64,000 nucleotides of DNA from Gigaspora rosea (taxonomy: Eukaryota; Glomeromycota; Glomeromycetes; Diversisporales; Gigasporaceae), in the NCBI GenBank assembly GCA_003550325.1, contig QKWP01000008.1, positions 282,909 through 346,908 of the forward strand. Direction: 5' to 3'. The translations under genes were made by a program, and so were the position numbers. Positions within the stretch are counted from its first letter, which is position 1. Each line of letters starts with the position of its first letter. The notes beneath the pieces are model-generated. The model was not told the origin of the DNA. It made no database searches and worked only from the letters and a program-made list of their open reading frames with translations. Shown here piece by piece: positions 1 to 11,492 of the stretch.

Positions 1-630
1 TTTTTTTTTTTTTTAACTCTTTGACAGTCTTGTCGGTACCTTTATTAGATATTAGATTATAATATAACTAAACTATGTTAATTACTTATTATCAATACTC
101 TATCTATAGCAGGTCCGGCATCACCCGAATACTTCGAGAGCACCTTGGTGTGACCTATCGCACTGCCTCACTGATAAGACAGACAATTTTGTCAGCACCG
201 CCAAAGAGCGACATAGGATTTCTCTTCAAATTCCTCTCACCTAGTGTCAATGGTGAGGATAACCAAACCATACAAGAAGAACGATGAAGCTAAGAAAATA
301 AAAGGGTAATGAAACAAAAAAGGGGAAATACTACAAATCCTAAACAATATACCAAAAAACAAAAACAAAATAAAATGACTACAAGATAAAAGAAACGAAG
401 AAAAATTCTATCACTAATGACGGAAAGCTAACAAAATGAAAAAAAACAATGAAAAAAAAGAAACACAAAAGAAAACAGAAATAGAAATAAACCTAAATCT
501 GAAATCAATGATAAAAATTATATAATACTGCGCAAGGAAACGCCTCTCCAAAGTATTATATGTACATAAAAAAGAAAACTAAAAGAACATTCTGGAATTT
601 AATTTCTGCAGATCTGCCTACTCCATTGCG
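1..630. other. Low-complexity edge; no confident gene
   Basis: The window opens with a T run. Positions about 100-285 are less AT-rich and hold a 70-codon open frame (75-287, plus) containing a stretch that could be a helix-turn-helix (REHLGVTYRTASLIR). That resembles the N-terminal DNA-binding part of some transposases, but the match is short and nothing downstream continues it. From 290 to 560 the DNA is A-rich with no open frame. Confidence 0.3.
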
Positions 631-969
631 TCATGTCTCATTACGCGTCCATTCCTGTTTATCTACCTGCATGCCTTCTTCCCGATTAGGATAGGAACAA
701 CAATGCCGATCTTTTAGAGGGGGTACACCAAATTTCCCACTTTTCGTCAAAAATTTCAGCAAAACTGACTTCCAGCGAGAATATGATAGTGGGTATATAG
801 TTGAATAAGTCCTTGTAACCAAAAACCTTAAAGAGAGTGATGAAAAACTCATTTTTCTTAGTTCACCGCCTGGCCAAGCTATAATCCCTTCGTCGACGAA
901 AGTTTTCTTTTTTAACTTCCACCAGAATTTCTTGTACCAAGGGCACCCACTGCCAGTTATCTTGCACAA
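631..969 (-). pseudogene. Coding-like relic sharing a motif with the transposon at 31 kb
   Basis: An open frame of 112 codons, less AT-rich than its surroundings. Its C-terminal part (KSGKFGVPPLKD followed by a charged stretch ending in EW.RNE) matches the frame at 31091-31245 (KSGLFGVPPPKD ... LEWLGN), which lies inside the complete DNA transposon. The shared block is therefore probably a dispersed, once-coding segment rather than a host gene. The family is not recognised. A second minus-strand frame at 1028-1237 is lysine-rich and could be an upstream part, but no splice connection is clear. Confidence 0.4.
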
Positions 970-1638
970 TTGATGCTTCTGGCTTGCATGCCGAATATAT
1001 AAAGGAGTCCCGACAACACAAGGAAGGTTAACCTTTATAAAAACCAGTATTACTAGCTGCTTCGTCTTTTACTAATGAAAAAATTTTGTTTTTCTTTTGT
1101 TCGGAAATTTGTACAAGTGATCGATGGGAAGAGTTCTTTTGTTTCATTTCTGTTATTTGCACCAAGATCGATTTAAATATTAGTTTTTGCTTTTTTCTTC
1201 TTTTTGGCATGTTCAGATTCTTTGTCAGGCTGATCAAGAATAGTCAAATTTTGCACTCTCCGATTTGCTATTTCCTCCCCAGGAGTTTGTATTGCCCATG
1301 AATAAGTAGATACCACATTGATGTACTATCTAAAATTTTATAATTCTTACCCCTTAACACGTATTGTACTAACATGCTAAGGGCGATTATATGTCAATCA
1401 TCAAGTTTACTTTTGACTACTATATCACTACTAATAACCCAAATAACCTTTAAATGACCCCATCATTTGCAAATGACTATGGTTATTTGGTCATGAGCCA
1501 TTTGCAAATGACCCAAAATTAAAATGGCTAAATTTACTATCATTATTTTTAAAAAAATAAACAATTTTTTATTAAGATTCTTTATATTAAGAATTATTCT
1601 AAGAAATTTTTTAAAAAAATCTTGAAATGTTTTTGTAT
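970..1638. other. AT-rich interval, no supported gene
   Basis: Contains short overlapping frames on both strands with low-complexity translation, and a duplicated CATTTGCAAATGAC motif (about 1465 and 1499). A loosely similar CATTT/GATCAT-rich stretch recurs near 11170-11300. Nothing else is recognised. Confidence 0.4.
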
Positions 1639-1829
1639 CTATATGCAAAATTTAGTGCTGAACAGTTTACTTTGTTGAATTAGAAAGATTGTTTTAATAA
1701 AATTTAGGGAAATCTTTAAAAAATAAGTTAAAAAAATGAAATTGTAAATACTGTATCTTTAAATTTTATTAAGATAACCTTTTTACTTCCACTAAGTAAA
1801 CTTGTTTAGCATAAAAATTTTGCATATAA
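1639..1829. repeat. Short inverted-repeat element
   Basis: The arm at about 1639-1670 (TATATGCAAAATTTAGTGCT...) is repeated in reverse complement at about 1796-1829 (AGTAAACTTGTTTAGCAT...GCATATA). The motif AGTAAAC.TGTTTAGCA is the same one that bounds the repeat units at 3458-4298, so this looks like a single copy of that family. Confidence 0.55.
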
Positions 1830-2420
1830 GGTGAATAGGAGTAATTTGTTGAATAAGAGTAATTTGGCGAATTTTGATATCTTATGATCTAATGATCAGA
1901 ATCAAATAATTTTTATACCATTCAATTCATTTCAATGAGACGAAGCAATTGGTACCAAGCTCGCCTAGTTCTTATCTCTGGGTCACAAGATATTTCAATT
2001 ATTTGGCATGTTTATACTTCGCCAAAATTCACCTCAAGAATCATTTTTGTACAACATAAAATTGATAATATTTTGTGATCCAGTAATCAGAACAGATAAA
2101 TTTTATATTATTTGATTCATCTTATCAAGATGGATCAAATGGTATAAAAATTATTCAATTCGGACCACTAGATCACACAAAATACCATCAATTTGCCAAA
2201 TACCCTACCTCTCTAAAATTAAGCTTTTTGATACAATGTATAATCCATTTAATGTCACTTTAAAACAAGATGTTATATTACTAATTTTATATAAAAATAA
2301 TTCTAAATCATATATAAAGTTCAATACAAAAGCAAAAAATGTTTTAATATTAGATATTAAAAATAAAAAAGTTTTTATATTAGCTATGTTAACTTTGCCA
2401 AATTACCCCTATTCACCTTA
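1827..2420. repeat. Inverted-terminal-repeat element, about 0.6 kb
   Basis: It starts TAAGGTGAATAGGAGTAATT and ends with the near-perfect complement (AATTACCCCTATTCACCTTA). A second inverted pair lies inside: TTTTTATACCATT near 1911 against AATGGTATAAAAATT near 2137, both close to sequence resembling the GTGATCTAGTGATC motif of other palindromic repeats here. No coding capacity; probably a non-autonomous DNA element. The TA at the ends may be the target duplication, but this is not certain. Confidence 0.5.
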
Positions 2421-2565
2421 AATACAAAAAATTTTTAAGAATTTCTTAAAAAACTACTAACTTAACCTAATCTAAAATTTTAACAATAATTTGTTTAATT
2501 TTTAAAAATAACAATTTATAATTTAGCCAATCAAATTAGAGTGCAATATATAGACACATCCCAGG

Positions 2566-2835
2566 CAGCATTGGAAATAGTGTTCTCAAAGTTCTTATAA
2601 GAACACTATTATAAATTTGTGAACAGTATAAATTTTTCCCTGTTCACTATTATAAACTTTTTGAGAACAGTAAAACAATATTATTGTTCTCATAAGTATA
2701 TAATAATTAGCTACATAATTTTATGCCAAGCCAAAAACTAATAAAATTCTTCTTTAATTTTTATTATTAAGATTTAATTTGCTATTATAACTACTTACAT
2801 ATTTGAAATTAGATTTCATATTTATAACATTATAT

Positions 2836-2886
<51 letters not shown>

Positions 2887-2993
2887 CAAGCATAAGTAAG
2901 AACAATAAACAATTTTTTGAGAACACTTCTAGCACTTATAGCTAATATACTGTTCTTAGAGAATAGTATTTGAGCCTGAAATTTTTAATACTG
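2566..2993. mobile_element. hAT-type MITE with 8-bp target duplication
   Basis: The ends are imperfect inverted repeats (CAGCATTGGAAAT left; right end ATTTTTAATACTG). They are flanked by ATCCCAGG (2558-2565) and ATCCCAGA (2994-3001), a 7/8 match. Length 428 bp, non-coding, with internal GTTCTCA/TGAGAAC inverted motifs and a run of 46 Ts (2839-2884). The internal motif and CAG start match the larger element at 14536-15358, so the two probably belong to one family. An 8-bp duplication is the hallmark of the hAT superfamily, though other superfamilies also make 8 bp. Confidence 0.7.
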
Positions 2994-3376
2994 ATCCCAG
3001 AGTACAAGATATGCATTTATTCAATTTAAATTGTCTAATTTTTATTTTTAAAATTTAAAAATTAAATAAATTTAAATTTTTTTTAAAAAAAATTATATTA
3101 ATAAATCATATAAGTTTTTTATAAATATATTAGTTAAAATTAAAATAAAATTATATTTTTTTAAGGCCACTCCAATTTAAATCTATGTTTAACATAACCC
3201 TTTCCTTCTCGCGATTGATCAAAATTATGGAGAAAGTTAAACAATATATATATATATAAAACACTTAGATTCAAATGTCACTTTCCATATTACTAAAATG
3301 AACCTAAACAGAAAGATCACCAAAATTAGAGTAGCTGTGTGATGCAGTCATACTAATCCTAGAAACATTATATAAG

Positions 3377-4370
3377 TTAGTTAGAATTAATTAGTAAAAT
3401 TTTATGAATTATAAGATTTTATAGAATTTTATTAATAATAATTAATTCTAACTTTATGCACTAAGTAAACATGTTTAGCACTTAAAAATACATCAAATCA
3501 GCAGATTTATTTTTATTTCCTTGAAATTTGAAGAATTAATGTATGATTTTGTATTATTGATCAAAAAAGTTAAATTTAAGTATCTTTTCTCCAAACTTCA
3601 AGTAAAATGAAAACAATTTGCTGATTTAATACATTTTTATTCTCTAAACAAGTTAAACTAGTGCAATAAGTTATAATCAATTAGTAAAATTTTATGAATA
3701 ATAAGATTTTATAGAATTTTATTAATAAAATTTTATAAAATCTTATTATTCACAATATTTTACTAATTAATTCTAACTTATTGTACTAGGTAAACTTGTC
3801 AGAGCCTAAAATGCATTAAATCAGCAGTATTGTTTTTATTTTACTTAAAATTTGACTTTTTTGATCAAAAATCCAAAATTATGCATCTATTCTCCAAATT
3901 TCAAGTAAAATAAAAATAACTCTACTAATTTGATGTATTTTTAGGTGCTGCACAAGTTTACTTAGTGCACTAAGTTAGAATTAATTAGTAAAAGTTTGTG
4001 AATCATAAGATTTTATAGAATTTTATTAATAAAATTCTATAAATTTTATAATTCACAAAATTTTACTAATTAATTCTAACTCCATGCACTAAGTAAACTT
4101 ATTTAGAACCTAAAAATACATTAAAATCAGTGAATTGTTTTTATTTTACGTGAAATTTGGAGAAAGATAATTAAATTTGACTTTTTGATCTTAAATCCAA
4201 AATTATGCATTGCATCTATTCTCCAAATTTTAAGCAAAATAAAAATAACTTTGCTGTTTTGATGTATTTTTAGGTACTGAACATGTTTACTTAGTGCATA
4301 AAGTTAGAATTAATTAATAAAAATTTGTGTTTTATAAAATTTTATAAAATTTTATTAATAAAAATTCAAA
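3377..4370. repeat. Array of three inverted-repeat units separated by palindromes
   Basis: Three units of about 190-215 bp (3458-3665, 3783-3972, 4085-4298) each begin near GCACTAAGTAAAC and end with its complement (GTTTACTTAGTGC). They carry inner inverted arms ending in ATCAGCAG/CTGCTGAT. Between them sit about 110-bp near-perfect palindromes (3666-3782 and 3973-4084) built from AGTTAGAATTAATTAGTAAA and its complement. Half-palindromes flank both sides (3377-3457, 4299-4370). No coding potential. Likely repeated insertion of one MITE into copies of a palindromic target, or duplication of a composite. Confidence 0.75.
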
Positions 4371-5588
4371 ATAATAATTACAACTCTTAAAATACCACAA
4401 GCTCATTTTTGTTGATACAGTCAATATTCGATAAATTGTTAATCGTTTACGCAAGATTATTTACAAAAGTTTAAAAAAAGCGATAAACTCAAAGAAACAA
4501 AACAGTAATATTAAACATAAAATTATTATAAAAAAATTTTAATATCAATGTTTGAAAATAACTTTTAGTCATTCTGATCAGTATTGTAATTTATTTCGTT
4601 CAATGGGAAATGATATTTACATTCGCCAAATAGGAACCTGAGGAGAAAATTAGTAAATCCAGTTTTAAAAAATCAGAAATCACTTAGAAATCGCCCAATA
4701 TCCGGGTTGTCAATTTTTTTTTTTATGATCTGCAAATTTCTAATGGATCTTAAAACAGAAATCAAATCTTCTTTTGTAATAAAATAAAGATCTTGCAACA
4801 TCGATTAATGTAATGATTAAATTTTATCGTTATGTAACTTTAAATCTCCGTATTGGAGTTTCAAAATTAAACTAGAGAATCTTATTTTATTCTTCCGATC
4901 TATAATTCAACATAATAAAAACGCTATTTAAATAATCCTACTTATTTGAAATGCACCACTTATTGTTAACTTTGAAACCCACATTAATTGAATTTGAATT
5001 CATTAGCCATTTGATTCGGTTTAAAAATCCCGATGCAACACAAGTTGATTTGGAATTACTATTTCGATTTCGACGTAAACTTATATACACATCATTCCTG
5101 GTTTGGCTAACATTACGCAATTATATAAAATTTATATGTTACATATAAGTTCAAATTTTTAGCAGAAGTTCTCATGTTTATATTTTGCTATATTGTTTTT
5201 TTACACCTAAAACTTATTTAAGGAAAAAGCTACGACCCAGTATATTATTGAAAATAGGACTTGTTATATTTTGAATTATAAGTTTGTAAATTTAGGTCTC
5301 ATAACAAATTTTATTCTTTTAAAAATATCAAACAAAATTTTATAGAAAATTTCTTGGTTATGTCGAAGCACTTATTTTCATTAATGTTTTAATTATTTTT
5401 GATTTAGTTTTACCAGATAATGAACTTTGGAAGTACATAAATAATTATTCACTCCTATTTGCAAATAAAAAAAAAATCTATTTTGAGATTTTTTTTCTTA
5501 TTTCATCAATATATTTGATTATTTTCGTCAAAATTATTGAATATTTTTCGATTTTTTATTAGCAAAAAGAGTTTTGAAGATGCATAAA
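4371..5588. other. AT-rich interval, nothing recognised
   Basis: About 1.2 kb of AT-rich sequence. Frames of about 60 codons at 4938-5148 overlap on opposite strands, show no domain, and are likely chance. Confidence 0.5.
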
Positions 5589-5590
5589 TA

Positions 5591-5752
5591 CAGTCAACTT
5601 TCTATAAGTGCAACACCTCTAAGTCAACTTTCTCTGAATGCAATTTTGGTATATGTTTTGTTTCTCTAAATGCAATTTTTTCTTAATTGTTCTCTAACTA
5701 CATGTTGCCAAAAGTCCGGTCCCAATGAATTACGCTTAGAGAGAGTTGACCG
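5591..5752. mobile_element. pogo/Tc1-mariner-type MITE, TA target site
   Basis: 162 bp with inverted ends CAGTCAACTTTCTATAAGTG and, at the right, a complement reading CAGTCAACTCTCTCTAAGCG apart from one mismatch at the fourth base. It is flanked on both sides by TA (5589-5590, 5753-5754). CAGT ends with a TA duplication are typical of pogo/Fot1-type elements. Inner copies of the TCTCT.AATGCAA motif occur. A related element lies at 25914-26087. Confidence 0.75.
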
Positions 5753-5754
5753 TA

Positions 5755-7001
5755 TTATGATTCAAATGAAAATTGAATATTGCTAAATGGATTTAGAATT
5801 AACTTTACATTGGTTTTAAATTTTTTATTAATTTGAGTGAATTTAAAATTTCCTTTCAACCTAAGCGTATTTAGAATTGATTCGATAGATTCCAATTTAG
5901 TGAGGTCTATATAAATAAATTAAAGTAGATAAATTTTGTAATTATATTCATCTAATATGCAAAAAATCTATATACATATATTAAAAGTATTAAATATTCA
6001 TGAGCTTAAACAGCCTATATTAAAAATGTTGAATTTACTTTAAAAATTATGCTCTCACGTATTTTGTCTTGAACAAAAGTGGAACATAGAATTATTAGTG
6101 TTTCTTTATATTATCAGTTATGTTATATACATATTTATTTAAGTTGTTTGGTTTTTAATAAAAATCTTACACCGACTTCTCTCATAAAAAGAAAGCAGTC
6201 TATTAGTGAGATCGAATTTTGATCGTCCTGATGTGAATTCCGAACACCTGAACACGTGCGAAAGAAAACGTTCTAGTATTGCCTCAAAATCAGGTACTTA
6301 GTTTAAAAAATGAACCTATAAATTATTTCGTTTGAATTAGATGTTTTAGTAATTAGAAACGATTTACCAAAAAAGGCATTTTATAGAAAAATTTTTAAAT
6401 GTAAAATACATTCATTATACAGGTTCAAAACAAAGTATTCGGTTTCTGACCATTCTATATTTTTCTTATTTTTTTTTTGTTTAAGATACGGCGCTTTTAT
6501 AATTATTGTTGCAGGAATAAAATATTGCAGTAATTACTATAGTAAACATTAATATTTTCTCATAAAATATTATTTAATTATATTGATTCGTATTGACCTC
6601 ATCTAGTCATCTCAAACCTTTTCATAACGGATAATGTACTTAAGTTCGTACTACACATACGATTTTGGTCTATAGTTGCCATCAAATTACTGAATTAAAG
6701 TATTGCCGTATTATAATACTGTGTTGTCAGATCTATGTATGTACGTATATCATATTGTAATTTAACAAATTAATGTGGCATTGTTGCAAATTCAGGCTTG
6801 CAAAATCAATGTAATTGACATTAATTATGCAACTCTTTCAATTTGTATATTTGGAATTAGCGGAATCTCTCTCATTTCTAGATCGTAATAAATTTATTAA
6901 ATCTCAATTTAATATTTTTACAAAATATGATAATTGATCAATTTGTAATTTTTACGTTTAACTTGTAATTTACATCACTACTTTATTCTAATTTATGAAA
7001 T
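5755..7001. other. Intergenic, downstream of the kinase-LRR gene
   Basis: AT-rich, with no open frame above 60 codons. It is the 3' flank of the minus-strand kinase gene. No repeat structure recognised. Confidence 0.5.
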
Positions 7002-9546
7002 TTATTGATATTGAACTATTTTAAGATTTGGATTATTTGATACTAATTTAAAACTAAGACTATTCTCACTAATATTCAAAAAAGTCAGCGTGGAGTTCGC
7101 GCAAAGTGCATCTGCTAATGCTTTTCCTCCTTCTGATCCAAGATTATTATAACTAAGCTCCAATTCTTTCAGCGTGGAGTTCTTGCAAAGTGCATCTGCT
7201 AATGCTTTTACTCCTTCTGATCTAAGATAATTATATACAAGATTAAAAGAAGTCAACGTAAAGTTCTTGTAAAGTGCATTTGCTAATGCTTCTGATCCAA
7301 GATTTGATCTAAGATCTAAATAAGTCAGAGTAGAGTTCTTGCCAAGTGCATCTGCTAATGCTTTTACTCCTTCTGATCCAAGATTATTATAGGCAAGATT
7401 CAATTCTTTCAGCGTGGAGTTCTTACAAAGTGCATCTGCTAATGCTTTTCCTCCTTCTGATCCAAGATCATTCTCTTGAAGATTCAAAGAAGTCAGCGTG
7501 GAGTTCATGCAAAGTGCATCTGCTAATGCTTTTCCTCCTTCTGATCCAAGATCATTCCTTCGAAGATTCAAAGAAGTCAGCGTGGAGTTCTTGCAGAGTG
7601 CATCTGCTAATGCTTTTACTCCTTCTGATCCAAGTTCATTATAACTGAGATCTAGAGAAATTAAGGAAGTGTTCTTACAGAGTGCATCAGCTAATGCTTT
7701 TACTCCTTCTGATCCAAGATCATTCTGTTCAAGATTCAAAGAAGCCAACGTGGAGTTCTTGCAAAGTGCATCTGCTAATGCTTTTCCTCCTTTTGATCCA
7801 AGTTTATTCCAACTAAGATCCAAAGAAGTCAGTGTGGAGTTCTTGCAAAGTGCATCTGCTAATGCTTTTCCTCCTTCTGATCCAAAATTATTATAGCCAA
7901 GATTCAAATCTTTCAGCGTGGAGTTCTTGCAAAGTGCATCAGCTAATGCTTTTACTCCTTCTGGTCCAAGATCCTCAAATGTAAGTTCCAAAGAAGTCAG
8001 CGTGGAGTTCTTGCAAAGTGCATCTGCTAATGCTTTTACTCCTTCTGATCCAAGATAATTATGTGCAAGAAACAAAGAAGTCAGTGTATTATTTTTGCAA
8101 AGTGCATCTGCCAATGCCTTTCCGCCTTCTGTTCCAAGATCCTCATCAAAATCCAAAGAAGTCAGCGTGGAGTTTTTGCAAAGTACCTCAAATGCTTTGA
8201 GAAATTTCGGTTGGTTGAAAAATTCAATTGTTTCCTTTCTCAAATTCTCAATAATACTATTATTTTGTATCAAAGAATTTGAATTATTCGTGTCAGTTAA
8301 ATAAAGTGGAGACCATGTCTTAATTTCAAGTGAATCTGCAAGTGCGTTTGTATTGTATTGATGACTTAATGAAACTTCGTTATTCTCAGATGATGCTTCG
8401 ATAGGATCGTATTGATCAAAAGTTTCGTTAAGAACAAGTTGTTTTATATCATTGAAAATTACACTTGTTTCTGGGCGATTGTCAGGATCCTTATCCCAAC
8501 ATTTTTTGTAAAGTTCGATATATTGTGATGGTGTACCTTCTATAGGTTCTTCTCTATTTCCATTAGATATGTGAATAACGAGTGAATAATCGTTGGGTTT
8601 AAAAGTTTGAAATGGAGGTCTTCCGCTGGAAATTTCCCAGAGGATTACTCCAAAACTATAGACGTCAGATCTTTTGTCACGTTTATATTTCTGATCGATA
8701 AAGCATTGAGGTTCGATATATGCAGGCATTCCATGAATGATTGAGCTTGAAGTCGAAGAATTTTCATTTATCTGTTTTGATAGTCCAAAATCTGTTATCT
8801 TTGGTTGGCTTTGATGAATTAAGATATTTTTTGAATGCTAAAATTTAAAATATAATAATTAAAGAATGTAATAGTAAAATTAATAAATACAAGTAAATAC
8901 GTAAAATGTGCATAGTACTATATTTACCAGATCTCTATGAATAATATCACTATTATGTAAAAATAAAAGTCCGTGTGCTAGTTCCTTAGCAATACATAGT
9001 TTATCTGCCCATCGTAATTTTGTAGAATTTATTTTTAGGTATTCGCGTAAAGTTCCTTCATTAGCATATTCTAAAATCATATTATAATGTCCGTAGTTGT
9101 CTATAAATTTAAATTTGATGAAACTTTGTTTAATATAATTATTATTTGGCACCATCAAAATTATAAATCGTTTGTTTACCTTTTGTAACTGCATAAAACG
9201 TAATAACGTTTGGATGGCACGAAACTTTTCGTAATAGTTTGAGCTAATTATAGGAATTATAGGAATTTATTATTCTATAATAGGACGCAATTGGAGTTTC
9301 AATATAACATATGCATATTAATACCTCATCAATGAAGTCTTTAATGATTTTTTCATCTATGTTTGTATCAACTTTAAGACATTTAAGAGCAACAGTTAAT
9401 TCACATTCTTTCCACTCGTATTTGAAAACTTTTCCAAACCCTCCAATGCCGATCTCAACGGGGTTTATTAATTTATTATATTCGATATAATTAATATGTC
9501 CATCGGAAATAGCTTTTTCAAGCCATTCTTCTGCTATGTTTGTCAT
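7002..9546 (-). CDS. TKL-type protein kinase with C-terminal leucine-rich repeats
   Basis: Predicted 764-residue serine/threonine or dual-specificity kinase joined to an RNI-like LRR domain. I read four exons: 9546-9325, 9243-9180, 9100-8928 and 8837-7002. All introns are GT-AG and all phases close. Kinase motifs in order: glycine loop GIGGFGKV (about residue 33), VALK lysine, conserved helix-C glutamate in FIDELK, HRDL followed by HSKNIL across the last junction, DFGLSK, IEP in place of APE, and DVYSFGVILWE. After a linker of about 100 residues come roughly 14 repeats of 28 residues of the form SLDLS.N.LGSEGGKALADALCKN, encoded by 84-bp DNA repeats. The catalytic residues are intact. A TATA box lies about 45 bp upstream. 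Kinase-LRR fusions of this kind are expanded in Rhizophagus; substrate and partner are unknown. Confidence 0.85.
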
Positions 9547-9587
9547 GACTTAGTGTATATACAGTAGTACTTACGTATCTAACGCAC

Positions 9588-9595
9588 TTATATAT
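9588..9595 (-). promoter_or_regulatory. TATA box of the kinase-LRR gene
   Basis: TATATAAG on the minus strand, 42-49 bp upstream of the kinase-LRR start codon. Position and sequence fit a core promoter; inference only. Confidence 0.45.
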
Positions 9596-9989
9596 GTACG
9601 TATTTAATGTACTACCAAATTCAGGTTCAGCGGCGTAAATCCATGCGACATGTTGTCATTCCTTACATAAAAAGTTATTTCTTTTTTTGACTTGCGAAGT
9701 CGGGTCGGAAATCGAATCGTTGTGTTATTGAAAATGCAGCATTCAAAGACCACGAACGACATAGCGAAAGTAATCACTGGCGTCTTAATACGTAGGTGCA
9801 AGTTTTGTCAGTTATTACGAGTATTTTATTTGATTGTGTATGGTAAATTTAATTTTTTTTATTTTTATCATACTCTTTATATACATTTCATTTGACCCTA
9901 AACTAGTTAAAACAGGTTTGCTAATATGAACGGGATTATTTTTTTTTTATTATATAAAATAAACATGTGCTGAGGGCTTTGATATTTAT

Positions 9990-10615
9990 CAGGGGCTTGG
10001 ATTGGCAATATAAGGAATTACATGCAAGGGTGTTTTGATTAACACTAGAAGGAATTCCGTGCAAGGCAGTGTCACGGGGTAAACGTGATATTTTCCGATG
10101 ATCAGATGACAATCCATCGATGCATATCGGCAATACACAATCGATTCTGCATATAATTAATCGTGCATAATCGATCATGCATGCTCGGGGCTCGGCTTAC
10201 GGCGGAATGATTTAGAAATCAAACAATCTATCGTATTATACGCATGATAGCGTCGTACGTATGATTTTAGTCTCGTAGTTTCCATAATATTCTATAATGT
10301 TAGATTAGTGATTCCCATAATATTTGTAAAGTATAAAATAAGGATGTTTTAGCTCTTCGTCTGGAAGAATCTTGGGGATTATCAAGAATTAAGTCCAAAT
10401 AAGCATATAATAAACTTTGACTATATTAATACACAAGTCACGTTTACACTAAATCGGGTTAAATCACCAAGTCACGCCTCTGGCGAGTTGCCTTTTATCA
10501 TCTTTCGCATCATAGAACTAAGGAACGTCCAATTCTTCCCGTAACAGCAGGGAAGATTTGATTAGCGTTAGAAGTTACGTGCAGGGGACCTTTGATTAGC
10601 GTTAGAGAGGATTTA
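9990..10615. repeat. Degenerate minisatellite (about 38 bp) split by a solo LTR
   Basis: Left of the solo LTR are copies of GATTAACACTAGAAGGAATT...GTGCAAGG; right of it are GATTAGCGTTAGAAG..TACGTGCAGGGG and GATTAGCGTTAGAGAGG. At least three or four diverged units are visible. The LTR at 10070-10546 sits inside this array. Confidence 0.5.
10070..10546 (+). mobile_element. Solo LTR related to the retroelement at 54 kb
   Basis: It begins TGTCACGGGGTAAACGTG and ends TTCTTCCCGTAACA, i.e. TG...CA ends, and is flanked by GCAG on both sides (10066-10069, 10547-10550). The block AATCACCAAGTCACGCCTCTGG.GAGTTGCCTT near the 3' end is shared with the LTRs at 54028 and 57165, whose outer flanks also show a 4-bp duplication. 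No internal region remains, so this is an LTR left after recombination. Its own TATA-like GTATAAAATAAGG lies near 10330. Confidence 0.8.
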
Positions 10616-10619
10616 TTAT

Positions 10620-11490
10620 TATATATATACTATGAGTTATTTATTAATTTCCAATTATCGATGAATGAATCAGTACAAGTTCTGTATGTAAAATTTCTGA
10701 ATGATGTAATTTTTTTTCCTGATAATGTTTTTTTTAACGAATTTAGGAATCAAAATCGAAATTAGTAATAATTTAAACTATTAGTAATTTTTATTATTGC
10801 ATGTGAAAAAAATTCCGATTATATATTGATTATTAATCGAAAGGAAATTCACAATTTGGGCGTTAGATGGTATACATGATTTATGATATTTTTACTTTCA
10901 TTAAATCTGTTTTTTGACAGTCTTTGGCGTCATCAGTCAATCAAAAAGAATTCGAATCAGAGAAGACAACTCGTAAACAAAAAAGTCTGAAAGTCCAACA
11001 GTGCATAAGATCAGTCTTTTGCATCCTTTTAAATTTTTTACGCAGTGCTCTTGTCCTACTCTATTACTAAAAGTGATCATGCAATCATACGGTAATCCTT
11101 TTTTTTTTTATTTAAAAATGGTTTACTTTCCGTGTAACTTACCTATACCCAGGGATGGTAAATTTTATAATCATTTGCCATTTTATGAAATGATCTAGGT
11201 CATTTTGGGTATATTAAACATATATTAAAATGGTCATGCGATCATAATCAAGTCATTCAAAAGGTCATTTGAGATCATCTACAAACCCCATCATTAAAAG
11301 ATCATACTAAAATAGTCCTACCGATGCACACAAATTAATCTTAACCAAATTTAATCAAAACTAACCAAAATAAGATCGAAACCGTTTCACAAAATATTTG
11401 TAATGTTTTTTAACTGCGTTAATAAAAACGTACATACTGAACGTACGTTCATTACCTAATAAAAATTTTTTAAAATTTTTCTTTTTCATA
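10620..11490. other. Intergenic, upstream of the F-box-LRR gene
   Basis: AT-rich. 11170-11300 is rich in GATCAT/CATTT motifs reminiscent of 1465-1520. No TATA box close to the F-box gene start is obvious. Confidence 0.4.
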
Positions 11491-11492
11491 AT

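Noticed and set aside
4938..5148. Overlapping 60-65-codon frames on both strands
   Set aside because: Mutually exclusive, no domain or codon evidence.
7346..8304. Plus-strand frames opposite the kinase LRR array
   Set aside because: Antisense shadows of the 84-bp LRR repeat; no independent domain.
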